A stretch of DNA of 64,000 nucleotides from Rufibacter ruber (GCF_001647275.1 NZ_LRMM01000015.1:25924-89923); one strand, 5' to 3'; shown: positions 9,090 to 18,494, counted from the first letter of the stretch. Notes: a model not told the origin generated them from the letters alone. A program made the numbers and translations.

Positions 9090-9590
9090 TGGCAGCGGCA
9101 GTTGGATGCAGTGCTGTTGTTTTAGGAATACGTGGACTGCTGTTCCCTTGGCTCTCCCGTTTGCTCCGGTGCGAAATCCCATTGCTGTTGCATTGTCTCC
9201 GGTAAGTGCTCACGGCCGCGGGGCCCCGTCCTGGCGGTGAGCACTGCTGTTAAAACTAGGCCCTCCGGCCTTGCCGCTGGAGCGGCACCGTAGTAACAGG
9301 CGCTCACCCCCAGAACTGGTTTCGGTTCCTCTCCTGTTACTGCTTGTGCTGTTATGTCTGCTTCAGTAGGTAATGGTTGCTGTTCCGCTAGCCTATGGCG
9401 AGCCCGTGCTGCGCACATCAGCCAGGGGTATGGTTGATTGTCTATTGCTGATTGCTATAGGTCTGGTTCAGACGTTTCGTAGAATGGTAGAGACCAGGCA
9501 CCGCCTTGTCTGCCACGCATACCTGATACTCCCCCTTGAAGGGGGCGAAGGGGGATGTTTACACAGGAGGACACGCATGCCAGATCAATC
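9090..9590. repeat. Long G+C-rich dispersed repeat, copy 1
   Basis: Shares long near-identical blocks with 34650-35140: the CACGGCCGCGGGGCCC block, CTGTTAAAACTAGGCCCTCC, CTTGCCGCTG-GCGGCACCGTA, CTGCTTGTGCTGTTATGTCTG, and AGAGACCAGGCACCGCCTTG. The order is the same in both copies. It contains nested inverted repeats such as the AGAGACCAGGCA/CCTTGTCTC arm pair and shows no consistent reading frame. Confidence 0.75.
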
Positions 9591-9633
9591 CCCATGTCGG
9601 CACATATCGTTGAGCCCTGCCTAGCATCGCGCT

Positions 9634-9760
9634 CTTCCGGATTTGCAATCCGGAAGCTAGTACACGGTGATTTGCAATCCCCGTGGCAGCACGTTTGATC
9701 TGCAGGCGCCGCGGATTACAAATCCGCAGGCACTGTGTCCGGGATGGCAAATCCCGGACA
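9634..9760. repeat. Cluster of four small palindromes with a GATTTGCAATC-type core
   Basis: The palindromes are at 9634-9656 (CTTCCGG/CCGGAAG arms), 9663-9685 (CACGG/CCGTG), 9711-9727 (GCGGATT/AATCCGC) and 9736-9760 (TGTCCGGGAT/ATCCCGGACA). Each has the same GAT-x-TTGCAAATC-like centre but different, self-complementary stems. Confidence 0.8.
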
Positions 9761-10120
9761 GACGAGGCCATTTCAGAGGCAGGGGCATATTGCATACAAC
9801 CTACGCATTCCAGATCACTCCCCTCTCGGGAGGGGTAGGGGTGGGTTTTACATACGGCTAAACTCCCCGCGGTTCCCGTCGGCTCTGGAGACTCGCCCCA
9901 TGCCATGCACGAAACCAGAGTCTCGCGCCAGTGCCAGCAACCAACCTAGCAACAACAAACCATCAGCCATTCTTATAATTCCCCGTAGCGTCTAGAGGAT
10001 ATAAGAGCGGCTGGGCCAATAGCTGTTTACGGGCTATTTTTCCCAAAACAGCGCTAAACCAGAAAATAAAACGTGTGAGGTGGAGGCAGTGCCGGAAGTG
10101 GCATCTGTTGGGGTATGGGC

Positions 10121-10222
10121 AAAAAAAAGCGGCAAACCGAGTATCGCGCCGCTCAACCACCTACCCTTGCTCCCTTCCGGGCCTGGGGGAGTTCAGCAGG
10201 AGCTGGCCGTACCGATTTGCCG
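10121..10222 (-). ncRNA. ffs: Signal recognition particle RNA, small bacterial (4.5S) type
   Basis: On the minus strand the sequence contains the SRP RNA domain IV signature CAGGCCCGGAAGGGAGCA (about 10164-10181), where GGAA is the apical tetraloop and the flanking A/C bulges form the Ffh-binding site. The 5' GGCAAA and 3' TTTGCC close the outer helix (about 10216-10221 and 10131-10136), giving a hairpin near 100 nt, the size of the 4.5S form that lacks an Alu domain. A T-run follows (10121-10128 read on the minus strand). A matching Bacteroidota promoter lies just upstream. The RNA pairs with Ffh for co-translational membrane targeting. Confidence 0.88.
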
Positions 10223-10225
10223 TTG

Positions 10226-10255
10226 CAAAGATACGCAACCATTTCTTCAGCGCAA
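10226..10255 (-). promoter_or_regulatory. Promoter of the SRP RNA gene
   Basis: On the minus strand the -7 box TATCTTTG occupies 10233-10226 and a TTG lies 19 bases upstream, matching the Bacteroidota sigma-ABfr consensus. Transcription would start within a few bases of 10222, at the outer helix of the RNA. Confidence 0.75.
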
Positions 10256-10257
10256 GC

Positions 10258-10300
10258 TGTTTTTCGTTTATTTTTCAAAAAACAGCCCGAAAACAGAAAA
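10258..10300. repeat. Degenerate CTGTTTT palindrome upstream of ffs
   Basis: CTGTTTTTCGTTTATTTTTC followed by AAAAAACAGCCCGAAAACAG. Imperfect arms. It abuts the SRP RNA promoter. Confidence 0.5.
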
Positions 10301-10601
10301 GTAACGGCAAACGGCAAGACAACTGCATCTGGGTCAACGGGAAAGCAACAGGGACTAAAAAGCCAGAAGTGGCGCATGCTCCTTACGCATCACCCCCTCC
10401 ACAATGGCCCTTCTCCATATATCATCTGAAAGACCAATAAGTGAGGGAAGATATAAGAGCATGTTTTTGCACAGTAAAGCGGCCTCAAGGTTGCCTCGTA
10501 CGTTAGCGCTGCTATGCGGCTCTAAAGACTATAGTGAAGAGCCTCTTGCTCCCCCATTCCCCTTGTAAACCAAAACGAAAACCTGCTCCAAAAAAATAAT
10601 A

Positions 10602-10642
10602 CTGTTTTGAAGCTGTTTTCTGAAAAACGGCTCCAAAACAGG
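10602..10642. repeat. Imperfect CTGTTTT palindrome
   Basis: CTGTTTTGAAGCTGTTTTC, a loop, then AAAACGGCTCCAAAACAGG. It lies 35 bp past the stop of the leftward lipoprotein gene at 10677. Confidence 0.75.
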
Positions 10643-10676
10643 ATGGCCCAACCCTTCACAGGGAAGGAGAATGCAA

Positions 10677-11333
10677 CTACATTTGGCGCAGCTTTGCGTT
10701 CTTGAATGATAGGTTTACATGACGGGTTGAGCCGCTGGTGCTCAGGAACAGGCCCGTATGGTTAGGGAAAGCATAAGACGGCACAAAGTAGCCAATCCCG
10801 AATTTCAGGTTAGTGACAGCTCCGCTCAACACGCGGGTGTCTTGGTCATACGTCAGGGAAATGGAACCGTCCAGCACCGTGGTGCAACCGGGAGACATAG
10901 CCATGCTGCCATCTTTGAACTGTTGTCCGTCTTCCACGCAAACCACCGCGGTATCTTTTAAAGAGACATGGGCTGGTAGGTTTTTTACACTCCGGTTCTT
11001 GAAAGTGAAAGAAAGCCACGGCTGCTCTTTCCCCTGTGAAGCATCTTTCACGTACAAGGTTAAACCTTCCTGGTCTTCATAATAATATACCTCAGACTGG
11101 TTCTGTGAAGTCACCAGGTAGGTCTTATCGTTCATAGAAGCATAGAAATCTGGATACGCCAACTGATACGCAGCAGAGACTTTCATGCTGTCTACCAAAG
11201 CAAACTGCGTTTCAAGCGGGGCGGCCAGCGGAGTGGGTTCTTCAGAGGTTTCAGTTTCACAGGCCGCCAGCAAGGTGGCGGCCAGTAGTACCGTACTTGC
11301 GTTGCGGAGCAAAGAGAGTAAAGTTTTTAACAT
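10677..11333 (-). CDS. Predicted lipoprotein of unknown function
   Basis: 218 residues. A signal peptide ends in the clear lipobox LLAAC (Cys near residue 25), followed by acidic ETETSEEPTP, which suggests export to the outer membrane or surface. The mature part is beta-rich with repeated polar strands (SQNQSEVYYYEDQEGLTLYVKD, TVLDGSISLTYDQDTRVLSGAVTNL). I do not recognise a family. It stands alone between non-coding regions. Confidence 0.75.
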   Translation of the reverse strand: MLKTLLSLLRNASTVLLAATLLAACETETSEEPTPLAAPLETQFALVDSMKVSAAYQLAYPDFYASMNDKTYLVTSQNQSEVYYYEDQEGLTLYVKDASQGKEQPWLSFTFKNRSVKNLPAHVSLKDTAVVCVEDGQQFKDGSMAMSPGCTTVLDGSISLTYDQDTRVLSGAVTNLKFGIGYFVPSYAFPNHTGLFLSTSGSTRHVNLSFKNAKLRQM

Positions 11334-11340
11334 AGAATAT

Positions 11341-11790
11341 CGTTACTAAAGGATAGCAGGCGGTATAAGTGGTGCCAGACCGTCAAGTCTCAGCCCCGTT
11401 TTCTGTTACAAGATACCAACAAAAGCCGTGCCTATTTAGAATCGTTCTTTAAATTAATTTCGAATGCTGGGAACCGCCTCCCCTACCTTAAGAAGCGGGT
11501 TAGGGTTTACTCGTTTTATTGCCGTTTTACACCGCCGCTGCCCCTGGCATGGCACACGCTCCTGCATGCGCCTGCGTTTTTGGCCTAATTTCCCAAAAAC
11601 AGCCCGGAAACAGAAACTCACTTCCTCTCAAAGCACAAGCGCAGGCCTCGCTTGTGCTTTGAACAAAAAAAGCTAAACAGCTTCTAAGGGAAACCCACCA
11701 TTAGGCTGCCCTCCCTCATCTTTAGACAGCACCGGGGTTCTTCTCCCCTACACTTCTATAATTTCATTTTCAAGTTTTAACTCCTGCGTG
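11341..11790. other. Intergenic stretch upstream of guaA
   Basis: About 450 bp with no credible gene. It holds an imperfect palindrome copy at 11575-11613 and a companion inverted repeat (GCACAAGCG/CGCTTGTGC) at 11634-11659. The 70-codon frame at 11464 runs through these repeats and is not supported. Confidence 0.6.
11575..11613. repeat. Imperfect CTGTTTT palindrome
   Basis: CGTTTTTGGCCTAATTTCCC followed by AAAAACAGCCCGGAAACAG. A GCACAAGCG...CGCTTGTGC inverted repeat follows it at 11634-11659. Confidence 0.6.
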
Positions 11791-11798
11791 TACCTTTG
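11791..11798 (+). promoter_or_regulatory. -7 promoter box of guaA
   Basis: TACCTTTG matches TAnnTTTG. It ends only 3 bases before the ATG at 11802, so the transcript would have almost no 5' leader. Confidence 0.6.
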
Positions 11799-11801
11799 CG
11801 C

Positions 11802-13331
11802 ATGCCAGAAAAAATTCTCATTCTCGATTTCGGGTCCCAGTACACCCAACTGATTGCCCGTCGCGTGCGCGAACTCAACGTTTACTGTGAAATTCACCCG
11901 TTCAACAAGATCCCGGAAATCACCTCAGACCTGAAAGGGGTCATCCTCTCCGGCAGCCCTTGTTCTGTGCGGGAAGAGAACTACCCCAACCCAGACCTTT
12001 CGGCTTTCTTAGGCAACCTGCCCGTTTTAGGGGTTTGCTACGGCGCCCAGTTGATGGCACAGGAAGGCGGCGGCGAAGTGATTGCCTCTACCATTAGAGA
12101 ATACGGAAGGGCAAAACTGAGCCACGTTGACCAGCACAGCCGTTTGCTCAAGGAAATCACCATTGACTCCCAGGTCTGGATGAGCCACGGGGACACCATC
12201 AAGCACATTCCGGATTCTTTTGAAATCATTGCCAGCACTGACTCTGTGCAGGTGGCCGCCTATAAGGTGAAAAACCAGGAAACCTACGGCATCCAGTTCC
12301 ACCCAGAGGTGACCCACTCTACAGAGGGCAAGCGCCTGTTGAGAAACTTTGTGGTGCATATCTGCGGCTGCGCCCAGGACTGGACCCCAGACCAGTTCAT
12401 TGAAAGCACCGTGGCTGAGCTGCGGGAGCAGATTGGAGAGGATAAAGTGATCCTGGGCCTTTCAGGCGGGGTTGACTCCTCTGTGGCGGCCATGCTCATT
12501 CACCAGGCCATTGGCAAAAACCTGTACTGCATCTTTGTTGACAACGGCCTGTTGCGCAAGAACGAGTTTGAAGACGTGCTCCACTCTTACAAAGACATGG
12601 GCTTGAACGTGAAAGGCGTTGATGCCAAGGAGCAGTTTTATTCGGCGTTAGCCGGCTTAACTGACCCGGAGGCCAAACGCAAAGCCATTGGCAAAGTTTT
12701 CATAGACGTGTTTGACCAGGAGTCGCACCAGGTGGAAGACGCCAAATGGCTGGGCCAGGGCACTATTTACCCAGATGTGATTGAGTCGGTGTCAGTGAAA
12801 GGGCCTTCGGCCACCATTAAATCCCACCACAATGTGGGCGGACTACCAGATTTCATGAAACTGAAGGTGGTGGAGCCGCTCAAAACCTTGTTCAAAGACG
12901 AGGTGAGGCTGGTGGGCAAAACCCTGGGAATTGCTGAGACCATCATAGGACGTCATCCGTTCCCGGGCCCCGGCCTGGCCATCCGGATCCTGGGCGACAT
13001 CACCCCGGAGAAAGTAGCGATTTTGCAGGAGGTGGACCATATCTTCATTTCCTCGTTAAAGAAAAGCGGCCTCTATGACCAGGTTTGGCAGGCGGGGGCA
13101 ATGCTGCTGCCTATCCAGAGCGTGGGCGTAATGGGCGATGAGCGCACGTATGAGCGCGTGGTGGCCCTCAGGGCCGTGACCAGCGTAGACGGCATGACCG
13201 CCGACTGGTGCCATTTGCCGTATGAGTTCCTGGCAGATGTCTCCAACGAGATCATCAATAAGGTACGGGGCGTGAACCGCGTAGTCTATGACATCAGCTC
13301 TAAACCACCGGCTACCATTGAGTGGGAGTAA
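11802..13331 (+). CDS. guaA: GMP synthase (glutamine-hydrolysing)
   Basis: About 509 residues from ATG 11802 ([18 protein letters not shown]); an upstream TTG is less likely because it falls in the promoter box. The N-terminal class I glutamine amidotransferase domain has GVCYGAQL with the nucleophilic Cys (about residue 80) and QFHPEVTHS with the catalytic His and Glu. The ATP-pyrophosphatase domain has the P-loop [13 protein letters not shown] (about residue 222), and the C-terminal dimerisation domain ends [12 protein letters not shown]...PPATIEWE, the family's exact ending. It converts XMP to GMP in purine synthesis. A signal-peptide gene follows 27 bp downstream. Confidence 0.97.
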   Translation: MPEKILILDFGSQYTQLIARRVRELNVYCEIHPFNKIPEITSDLKGVILSGSPCSVREENYPNPDLSAFLGNLPVLGVCYGAQLMAQEGGGEVIASTIREYGRAKLSHVDQHSRLLKEITIDSQVWMSHGDTIKHIPDSFEIIASTDSVQVAAYKVKNQETYGIQFHPEVTHSTEGKRLLRNFVVHICGCAQDWTPDQFIESTVAELREQIGEDKVILGLSGGVDSSVAAMLIHQAIGKNLYCIFVDNGLLRKNEFEDVLHSYKDMGLNVKGVDAKEQFYSALAGLTDPEAKRKAIGKVFIDVFDQESHQVEDAKWLGQGTIYPDVIESVSVKGPSATIKSHHNVGGLPDFMKLKVVEPLKTLFKDEVRLVGKTLGIAETIIGRHPFPGPGLAIRILGDITPEKVAILQEVDHIFISSLKKSGLYDQVWQAGAMLLPIQSVGVMGDERTYERVVALRAVTSVDGMTADWCHLPYEFLADVSNEIINKVRGVNRVVYDISSKPPATIEWE

Positions 13332-13358
13332 TTGCGTTTCTGGCTTACTTTTCTGAAA

Positions 13359-15047
13359 ATGATGAAAAAACAATGTTTTCTTGCGGTACTGGCGGGGCTT
13401 TCGCTGGGTTTTCAAGTGCAGGCCCAGTCCAGTGCAGACCTGAACACGCGTCTGCAAAATGGAAAGGTACTGGTAGACCAGCAGAAGTATGAGCTGGCCA
13501 TGGCAGAGCTGTTGCCCCTGACCAGCAGTGCCACCGGCAAAACCTTTGCGGCAGATGCGGCCTATTTGTACAGTGTGGCGGCGGCTAAGCAGAAAAAATG
13601 GGCCGAGGCCGATAAAATGCTCACGCAGCTTACCGCAGAACACCCTGCCTGGGGTGGCCTGCCAGATGCGCAGTACCTGCACGGGCACGTTCTGTTTGAG
13701 AAGAAGGAATACCTGCGCGCCTTGAAAGCATTGGCCCCAATACAGGGAATGCAGGAGGAGGTGGCCAACATCAAGCGGCATTACATGATGCTGCTCCCTG
13801 ACAAGGCAACCTTCCAGTACCTCATGCGTCAGTTTTCTGAAGATGCCACTCTGGCCAAAGCCTACGCAGATAAACTGGCCAGCGGTTGGTACACGGCCCA
13901 GGACAGAAGTCAGCTGGAAGACCTGGTGCGGAAGTTCAACCTGGACCGCAGCTACCTGCAGCGCACCGAGGCGGTCAAGAAGAACGAGTACAACATTGCG
14001 GTGCTCCTCCCCTTCAACCAGCCGGAGAACAGGGTGCAGGTAGATAAGAAAAACCTGTTTGTCACTGACTTTTACGCCGGCATGGCCGCCGCCCAGGATT
14101 CCCTGCAGAAACAGGGCATACGGGTCAACCTTTTCCCTTATGACACCCGCAATGACACCGCCCAGGTGCGAAAGATCATGACCATGCCTGAACTAGGGAC
14201 CATGGACCTGGTGGTGGGGCCTATCTACAAGAACAACAGTACCCTGGCCGCTAAAATTGCCCAGGAGCGCAGCCTCAACATGGTAAACCCGTTTTCAGAT
14301 GACCAGGAAATCCTGAAAGGCAACCCATACCTTTACCTGATGGAAACGTCTGTGGCCACGCAGGGGCAACGGGCTGCTGCTTTTGCCTACCAGACGTTTC
14401 CTAAGAAAACCGCGGTGATTATCTACGGCAGTGACAAAGACGACACCGTTTTTGCCAGCAGCTTCAGAAACACCTATATTTCACTGGGCGGCAAAGTACT
14501 CACGTACCACCGGTTCAACCCCAAATTGGGTTCTGGCATTTCAGGGGCTTTGGCTACCACCAACCTCAAGGATCTTGGGGTATTGGTAGTGAAATCCAAT
14601 GCCTTGAATGTGGCCACCGGCACCATTGGCTACCTGGAGCAGCGCGCTTCTAAAGTACCGGTCATGGTACCGCAGGCCTGGCTGGAACACCCACAGATAG
14701 GTATGTCCCAGCTAGATTTCCTGGAGATGTACTTTTTGGCGCCCAAATACGTGGATCTGGAAAACCCCACCGTGCAGCGGTTCAGGAAAAACTATAGCTC
14801 CAGATACAATCTGCCCCCTTCCAGCTTCACCTTTTCCGGGTTTGAACTCCTCATGTACTATGGCAAACAGTTGCAGCAGAACGGCTACGCAGTTCCCTTG
14901 AGATTAAGCGGAGTGCAGCCGGGTGTCTTCTACCAGGGGGTGGGGTATATGAACAATGCCTCTGCCAAGCAAACCCAGGACAACCAGTACCTTCCTATCC
15001 TGAAACTGGAGAATGGCCGTTTTCTAGTAGTGAACCCTGTTTTTTAA
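13359..15047 (+). CDS. Exported TPR plus periplasmic-binding-like protein
   Basis: About 562 residues from ATG 13359 (or 13362). A signal peptide ends FQVQAQSS. Residues about 25-200 look like tetratricopeptide-type helical pairs (KVLVDQQKYELAMAELLPL, AYLYSVAAAKQKKWAEADKML). The C-terminal part resembles the type I periplasmic-binding fold (Leu/Ile/Val-BP): YNIAVLLPFNQP, DFYAGMAAAQDSLQKQGI, DLVVGPIYKNNS and AVIIYGSDKDDT. Such proteins in Bacteroidota are annotated as amino-acid ABC substrate-binding proteins, but no permease is near. The arrangement also recalls LpoA-like regulators. It lies just downstream of guaA, probably in the same transcript. Confidence 0.75.
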   Translation: MMKKQCFLAVLAGLSLGFQVQAQSSADLNTRLQNGKVLVDQQKYELAMAELLPLTSSATGKTFAADAAYLYSVAAAKQKKWAEADKMLTQLTAEHPAWGGLPDAQYLHGHVLFEKKEYLRALKALAPIQGMQEEVANIKRHYMMLLPDKATFQYLMRQFSEDATLAKAYADKLASGWYTAQDRSQLEDLVRKFNLDRSYLQRTEAVKKNEYNIAVLLPFNQPENRVQVDKKNLFVTDFYAGMAAAQDSLQKQGIRVNLFPYDTRNDTAQVRKIMTMPELGTMDLVVGPIYKNNSTLAAKIAQERSLNMVNPFSDDQEILKGNPYLYLMETSVATQGQRAAAFAYQTFPKKTAVIIYGSDKDDTVFASSFRNTYISLGGKVLTYHRFNPKLGSGISGALATTNLKDLGVLVVKSNALNVATGTIGYLEQRASKVPVMVPQAWLEHPQIGMSQLDFLEMYFLAPKYVDLENPTVQRFRKNYSSRYNLPPSSFTFSGFELLMYYGKQLQQNGYAVPLRLSGVQPGVFYQGVGYMNNASAKQTQDNQYLPILKLENGRFLVVNPVF

Positions 15048-15200
15048 GCACATGACTGTTGGGAGAAGAGAGAGTTCTAACAAACCAGGCAACAGAGACA
15101 GGAATCTTTCCCTTTTGCCCTCCAGCTTTGGAACCCGTTGCTTTACACCCTCCCCTACTCTGTCATCTGCATATTTCATCCACTAATCCTTTGAACCAAC

Positions 15201-16495
15201 ATGCTTACCCATATAACCAGCAAAGAACTATTTGAGCGGGCCCAACAGTTTATTCCCGGCGGGGTGAATTCACCGGTGCGGGCATTCAGGGCGGTGGGCG
15301 GTCAGCCCCTGTTCCTGAAATCTGCCAAGGGTGCGTTTCTCTATGACGAAGACGGCAACCAGTACCTGGACCTGATCAACTCCTGGGGCCCAATGATCCT
15401 GGGCCACGCCCATGAGGTGGTGGAGAAAGCGGTGCGGGATGCCCTGCCCGGTTCCCTTTCCTTTGGGGCCCCTACCCGCCGCGAGATTGAAATGGCCGAG
15501 CTTATCACCAGCATGATCCCCAGCGTGGAGAAGGTGCGCATGGTAAACTCCGGCACTGAGGCCACCATGAGTGCCATACGCGTGGCACGCGGCTACACCG
15601 GCCGTGACAAAATGATCAAGTTTGAAGGCTGCTACCACGGGCACGGTGACTCATTCCTGATTGCCGCCGGCAGCGGGGCCGTTACCCTGGGGGTACCAGA
15701 CAGCCCCGGCGTAACCAAAGGTGTGGCCAATGATACCCTTACCGCCCCCTTCAATGACTTAGCCGCCGTGCAAACGCTGGTAGAAGCCAACCCGGGGCAG
15801 ATAGCCGCCATCATTCTGGAACCGGTGGTAGGCAACATGGGCCTGGTGCCACCGGCAGAAGGCTTTCTGCAGGGGCTTCGGGATTTATGTACCAAAGAAG
15901 GCATTGTGCTCATTTTTGACGAGGTGATGACGGGATTCCGGCTAGCCAAAGGCGGGGCGCAGGAGTTGTTCGGCGTAAGCCCAGACATGACCACCCTGGG
16001 CAAAATCATTGGCGGCGGCATGCCCGTGGGCGCCTACGGCGGAAAAAAGGAGATCATGAACGCAGTAGCCCCGGCCGGCCAGTGTACCAGGCAGGTACTT
16101 TGTCAGGCAATCCCATTGCTATGTCGGCAGGTTTGGCGGCATTGACGTACCTGAACGAGCATCCTGAGGTGTACACGCACCTGCAGCAGATCACTGACAA
16201 GTTGGTGAACGGTACCAGACAGAACCTGCAGCAACTGGGCTTGCACTACACCCTTAACCAGGTGGGCTCCATGTTCAGCATCTTCTTCACAGAGCAACCG
16301 GTTACAGATTTTGCCTCGGCCAAAACGTCAGACCTGCAGCTGTTCGGGAAGTATTTCCATGAGATGCTGCAGCGGGGAATCTACCTGGCCCCTTCCCAGT
16401 TTGAGACTCTGTTTGTCTCCCATGCCCTCACAGATGAACTGGCAGATCACTACCTGGCAGCTAACCTGGAAGCTTTAAAAGCCATACACCCTTAG
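15201..16495 (+). pseudogene. hemL: Glutamate-1-semialdehyde 2,1-aminomutase, interrupted by a one-base frameshift
   Basis: Two overlapping frames (15201-16145 and 16082-16495) together encode the complete ~430-residue enzyme. The first has [31 protein letters not shown], the PLP-contacting [16 protein letters not shown] and the Schiff-base region [19 protein letters not shown]. The frame is lost near 16076-16082: adding one C (GGCCAGTG to GGCCCAGTG) restores [20 protein letters not shown]. HemL makes 5-aminolevulinate in the C5 heme pathway and is normally essential where it is the only route. A sequencing or assembly error in a C-run is therefore at least as likely as true inactivation. A terminator follows at 16511. 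Confidence 0.9.
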
Positions 16496-16510
16496 AAAGA
16501 ATAGCTCAAA

Positions 16511-16555
16511 AGAAGCGGCGCCTGAACCTAACCAAGGCACCGCTTCCTTTTTTTA
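16511..16555 (+). terminator. Terminator after hemL
   Basis: GAAGCGG and CCGCTTC arms around a partly paired loop, followed by CCTTTTTTT. Confidence 0.75.
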
Positions 16556-16584
16556 AGCACCTGTTTTTTTCACTTTATGATATT

Positions 16585-16625
16585 CCTGTTTTGGGGCTGT
16601 TTTTCAGAAATCAGCCCCAAAACAG
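16585..16625. repeat. Copy of the CTGTTTT palindrome
   Basis: CCTGTTTTGGGGCTGTTTTT, then TCAGAAA, then TCAGCCCCAAAACAG. Only the innermost pairs are broken. It lies upstream of the thioesterase start and would be translated if the longer frame from 16577 were used, an argument against that start. Confidence 0.85.
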
Positions 16626-16672
16626 AACGTCCGCCTTATCTTCTCCCCTCAATTTTACGTTCAGCCCTTAGA

Positions 16673-17077
16673 ATGAAACCTCAGGAGCACGCCGGCAAGT
16701 TTTCAATTGAGATCAGGGTCACCCCGCAAGAAATTGATGCGTTGGGCCATGTGAACAACGTGGTGTATCTGAGGTGGGTGCAGGAGGTGTCAGCGGCGCA
16801 CTGGGCGCAGGTGGCACCGCCCAGAGTGCAGGAAAAATTCCTGTGGGTGGTGCTTCGGCACGAAATTGATTTTCACAAACCTGCTTTCCTGCAAGACACC
16901 GTGACGGGTTATACCTGGGTAGGGGAACACCAGGGGGCAAAATTTGAGCGGTTTGTGAGCCTGTACAGAACAGCCACCGGTGAACTGCTGGCCGCCGCAA
17001 AGACCGTCTGGTGTCTGTTAGACGCCCAGACCCTACGCCCCAGAAGGATTGAGCAGGAGCTTCTCCGTCTGCTGTAG
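16673..17077 (+). CDS. Acyl-CoA thioesterase, hotdog fold (4-hydroxybenzoyl-CoA thioesterase type)
   Basis: 134 residues from ATG 16673 (MKPQEHAGKFSIEIRVTPQ). The 4HBT motif EIDALGHVNNVVYLRWVQEV contains the conserved Asp and His-Val-Asn. VVLRHEIDFHKPAFLQDTV and SLYRTATGELLAAAKTVW follow the usual hotdog strands. It probably hydrolyses an acyl-CoA thioester in the cytoplasm; the acyl chain is unknown. The palindrome copy upstream and another downstream at 17172 bracket it. Confidence 0.85.
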   Translation: MKPQEHAGKFSIEIRVTPQEIDALGHVNNVVYLRWVQEVSAAHWAQVAPPRVQEKFLWVVLRHEIDFHKPAFLQDTVTGYTWVGEHQGAKFERFVSLYRTATGELLAAAKTVWCLLDAQTLRPRRIEQELLRLL

Positions 17078-17171
17078 AAGCCGCCCTTTTTTCATGCCGC
17101 CTAGGTGCCCACTCCATTTCATTGGAACGAGAAGAATGCCTCCTTTCCTGAATTATTTTCAGGGGAGTTTT

Positions 17172-17214
17172 TTCTGTTTTGGGGCTGTTTGGCCAAAACA
17201 GCCCCAAAACAGAA
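17172..17214. repeat. Near-perfect CTGTTTT palindrome
   Basis: TTCTGTTTTGGGGCTGTTT, centre GGCC, then AAAACAGCCCCAAAACAGAA. It lies between the convergent thioesterase and GlxA-type regulator genes. Confidence 0.93.
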
Positions 17215-17236
17215 AAAGTAGCTCAACCTGCTGCTG

Positions 17237-18226
17237 CTAATTCACCTGGAGCGCACCGGCTACTTTGTTGTATTTGTTCCGGTATTCAAGCGGTGACAAA
17301 CCCGTGATTTTCTTAAACGTGGCCCTGAATGCTTTTGGATCTGAATACCCAACGGTAAACATCACCTCGTTCACATTGTCCTGGGAGGATTCAAAGCGCA
17401 TCTTGGCCGCCTCCATCTTCACCCGCTGTATGTACTCCAGCACGGTATTGCAGGTGGCTTTCTTGAACCGGCGTTCCAGGTTTCTCCGGCCTAGATAGAA
17501 ATTACTGGCCAGGTCGTCTACGGAGATTTTTTCCTGGTAATTGGCTTCAATGAACTCCTGGGCCTGTTTGATGAGGTCGTCTTCATGGTCTTTCTGCCCC
17601 TGGAAAATCACGAACGGGCTCTGGCTGCGCCGGTCAATGTCAATCTGGAACGCCTTAGACATGACTACGGCAATCTCGCGCCCCGCAAATTTCTCAAGGA
17701 GGTAGAGCACCAGGTTGAGGTAGGAGAACGCGCCGCCGCTGGAGTAGATGCGGTGCTCGTCGGTGATGATGCTGTCTTCCACCAGTTCCACCTCTGGGAA
17801 CATCTTCCTGAAGGCATTGGCGGCCATCCAGTGGGTGGCGCACTTGCGGCCGTTGACCAATCCGGTAGAGGCTAGCAGGAAAGCGCCCACGCAGAGACTC
17901 GCCACTTCGGCCCCGGTCTGGTACTGTTGCACAATCCAGGGCATGAATTCGGCATTGGCTTGTACGGCCTTGGCCAAATCACCGTCCAGCGCCGGAATCA
18001 ACACCAAATCAGTGTGGGGAACGTCATGAATGGTGGCATCTGTATAGACAGTGTAAATGCCGCCGGCCGCCTTCACTTCCCTTGTAAGCCCCACCAGCTG
18101 AATCTTGAAAAGCGCCGGTTTGCCCATGCCTAAGAGCAGTTTATTGGCCTCTGTCAGCACCTGTCGGGGGCCTTCCACGCTACCCAGAATAGCGCCTTCA
18201 GGAACAAGAAGCGTGATGTGTTTCAT
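17237..18226 (-). CDS. GlxA-type transcriptional regulator: DJ-1/PfpI domain plus AraC helix-turn-helix
   Basis: 329 residues. The N-terminal half is a class I glutamine amidotransferase-like (DJ-1/PfpI) domain (HITLLVPEGAILGSVEGPRQ, VASLCVGAFLLASTGLVNGR, where the Cys sits at the nucleophile-elbow position). The C-terminal 100 residues are an AraC DNA-binding pair of helix-turn-helices: SVDDLASNFYLGRRNLERRFKK and VNEVMFTVGYSDPKAFRATFKKITGLSPLEYRNKY. It probably senses a small metabolite and activates transcription. The divergent SRPBCC/VOC/DoxX gene run upstream is a candidate target, but no operator could be identified. Confidence 0.88.
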   Translation of the reverse strand: MKHITLLVPEGAILGSVEGPRQVLTEANKLLLGMGKPALFKIQLVGLTREVKAAGGIYTVYTDATIHDVPHTDLVLIPALDGDLAKAVQANAEFMPWIVQQYQTGAEVASLCVGAFLLASTGLVNGRKCATHWMAANAFRKMFPEVELVEDSIITDEHRIYSSGGAFSYLNLVLYLLEKFAGREIAVVMSKAFQIDIDRRSQSPFVIFQGQKDHEDDLIKQAQEFIEANYQEKISVDDLASNFYLGRRNLERRFKKATCNTVLEYIQRVKMEAAKMRFESSQDNVNEVMFTVGYSDPKAFRATFKKITGLSPLEYRNKYNKVAGALQVN

Positions 18227-18494
18227 CTCTAAAATATTTTTGGTTATTTAAGGCATTCTTTTCCTTCTGCCCTATCTATCACTCTCATTCTTAAGCATTA
18301 TACCGGCGGCCGGTGTAGTTGCTTTGGTTTTCAAGGTACATAATTTTCTTGCTTCCTGATTCTATAACCTGGTCAATTTTGAGGCTTTCCTTTCAGCTTC
18401 AGGCGTACTGGGGAAAATGTCGGAATCACCCCGTTTAATGCCGTATTCCCCCCCGTTCCATCCTTTTAAAGAAGTCTATGTTTGCAAGGTCAAT

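Larger units (their letters stand above)
8850..10120. other. Repeat-filled non-coding stretch
   Basis: About 1.27 kb without a credible gene. Open frames here have no start context and encode Arg/Pro/Ala-rich sequence typical of translated repeats. It contains the first copy of a long G+C-rich repeat (about 9090-9590), a cluster of four small palindromes around GGATTTGCAATCC (9634-9760), a CTCCCCTCTCGGGAGGGG element (9815-9850), and a degenerate palindrome at about 10028. Confidence 0.7.

Noticed and set aside
8908..9906. Minus- and plus-strand frames of 75-115 codons
   Set aside because: They run through the dispersed repeat and hairpin cluster, have Arg/Pro/Ala-rich composition, overlap one another in several frames and show no recognisable domain.
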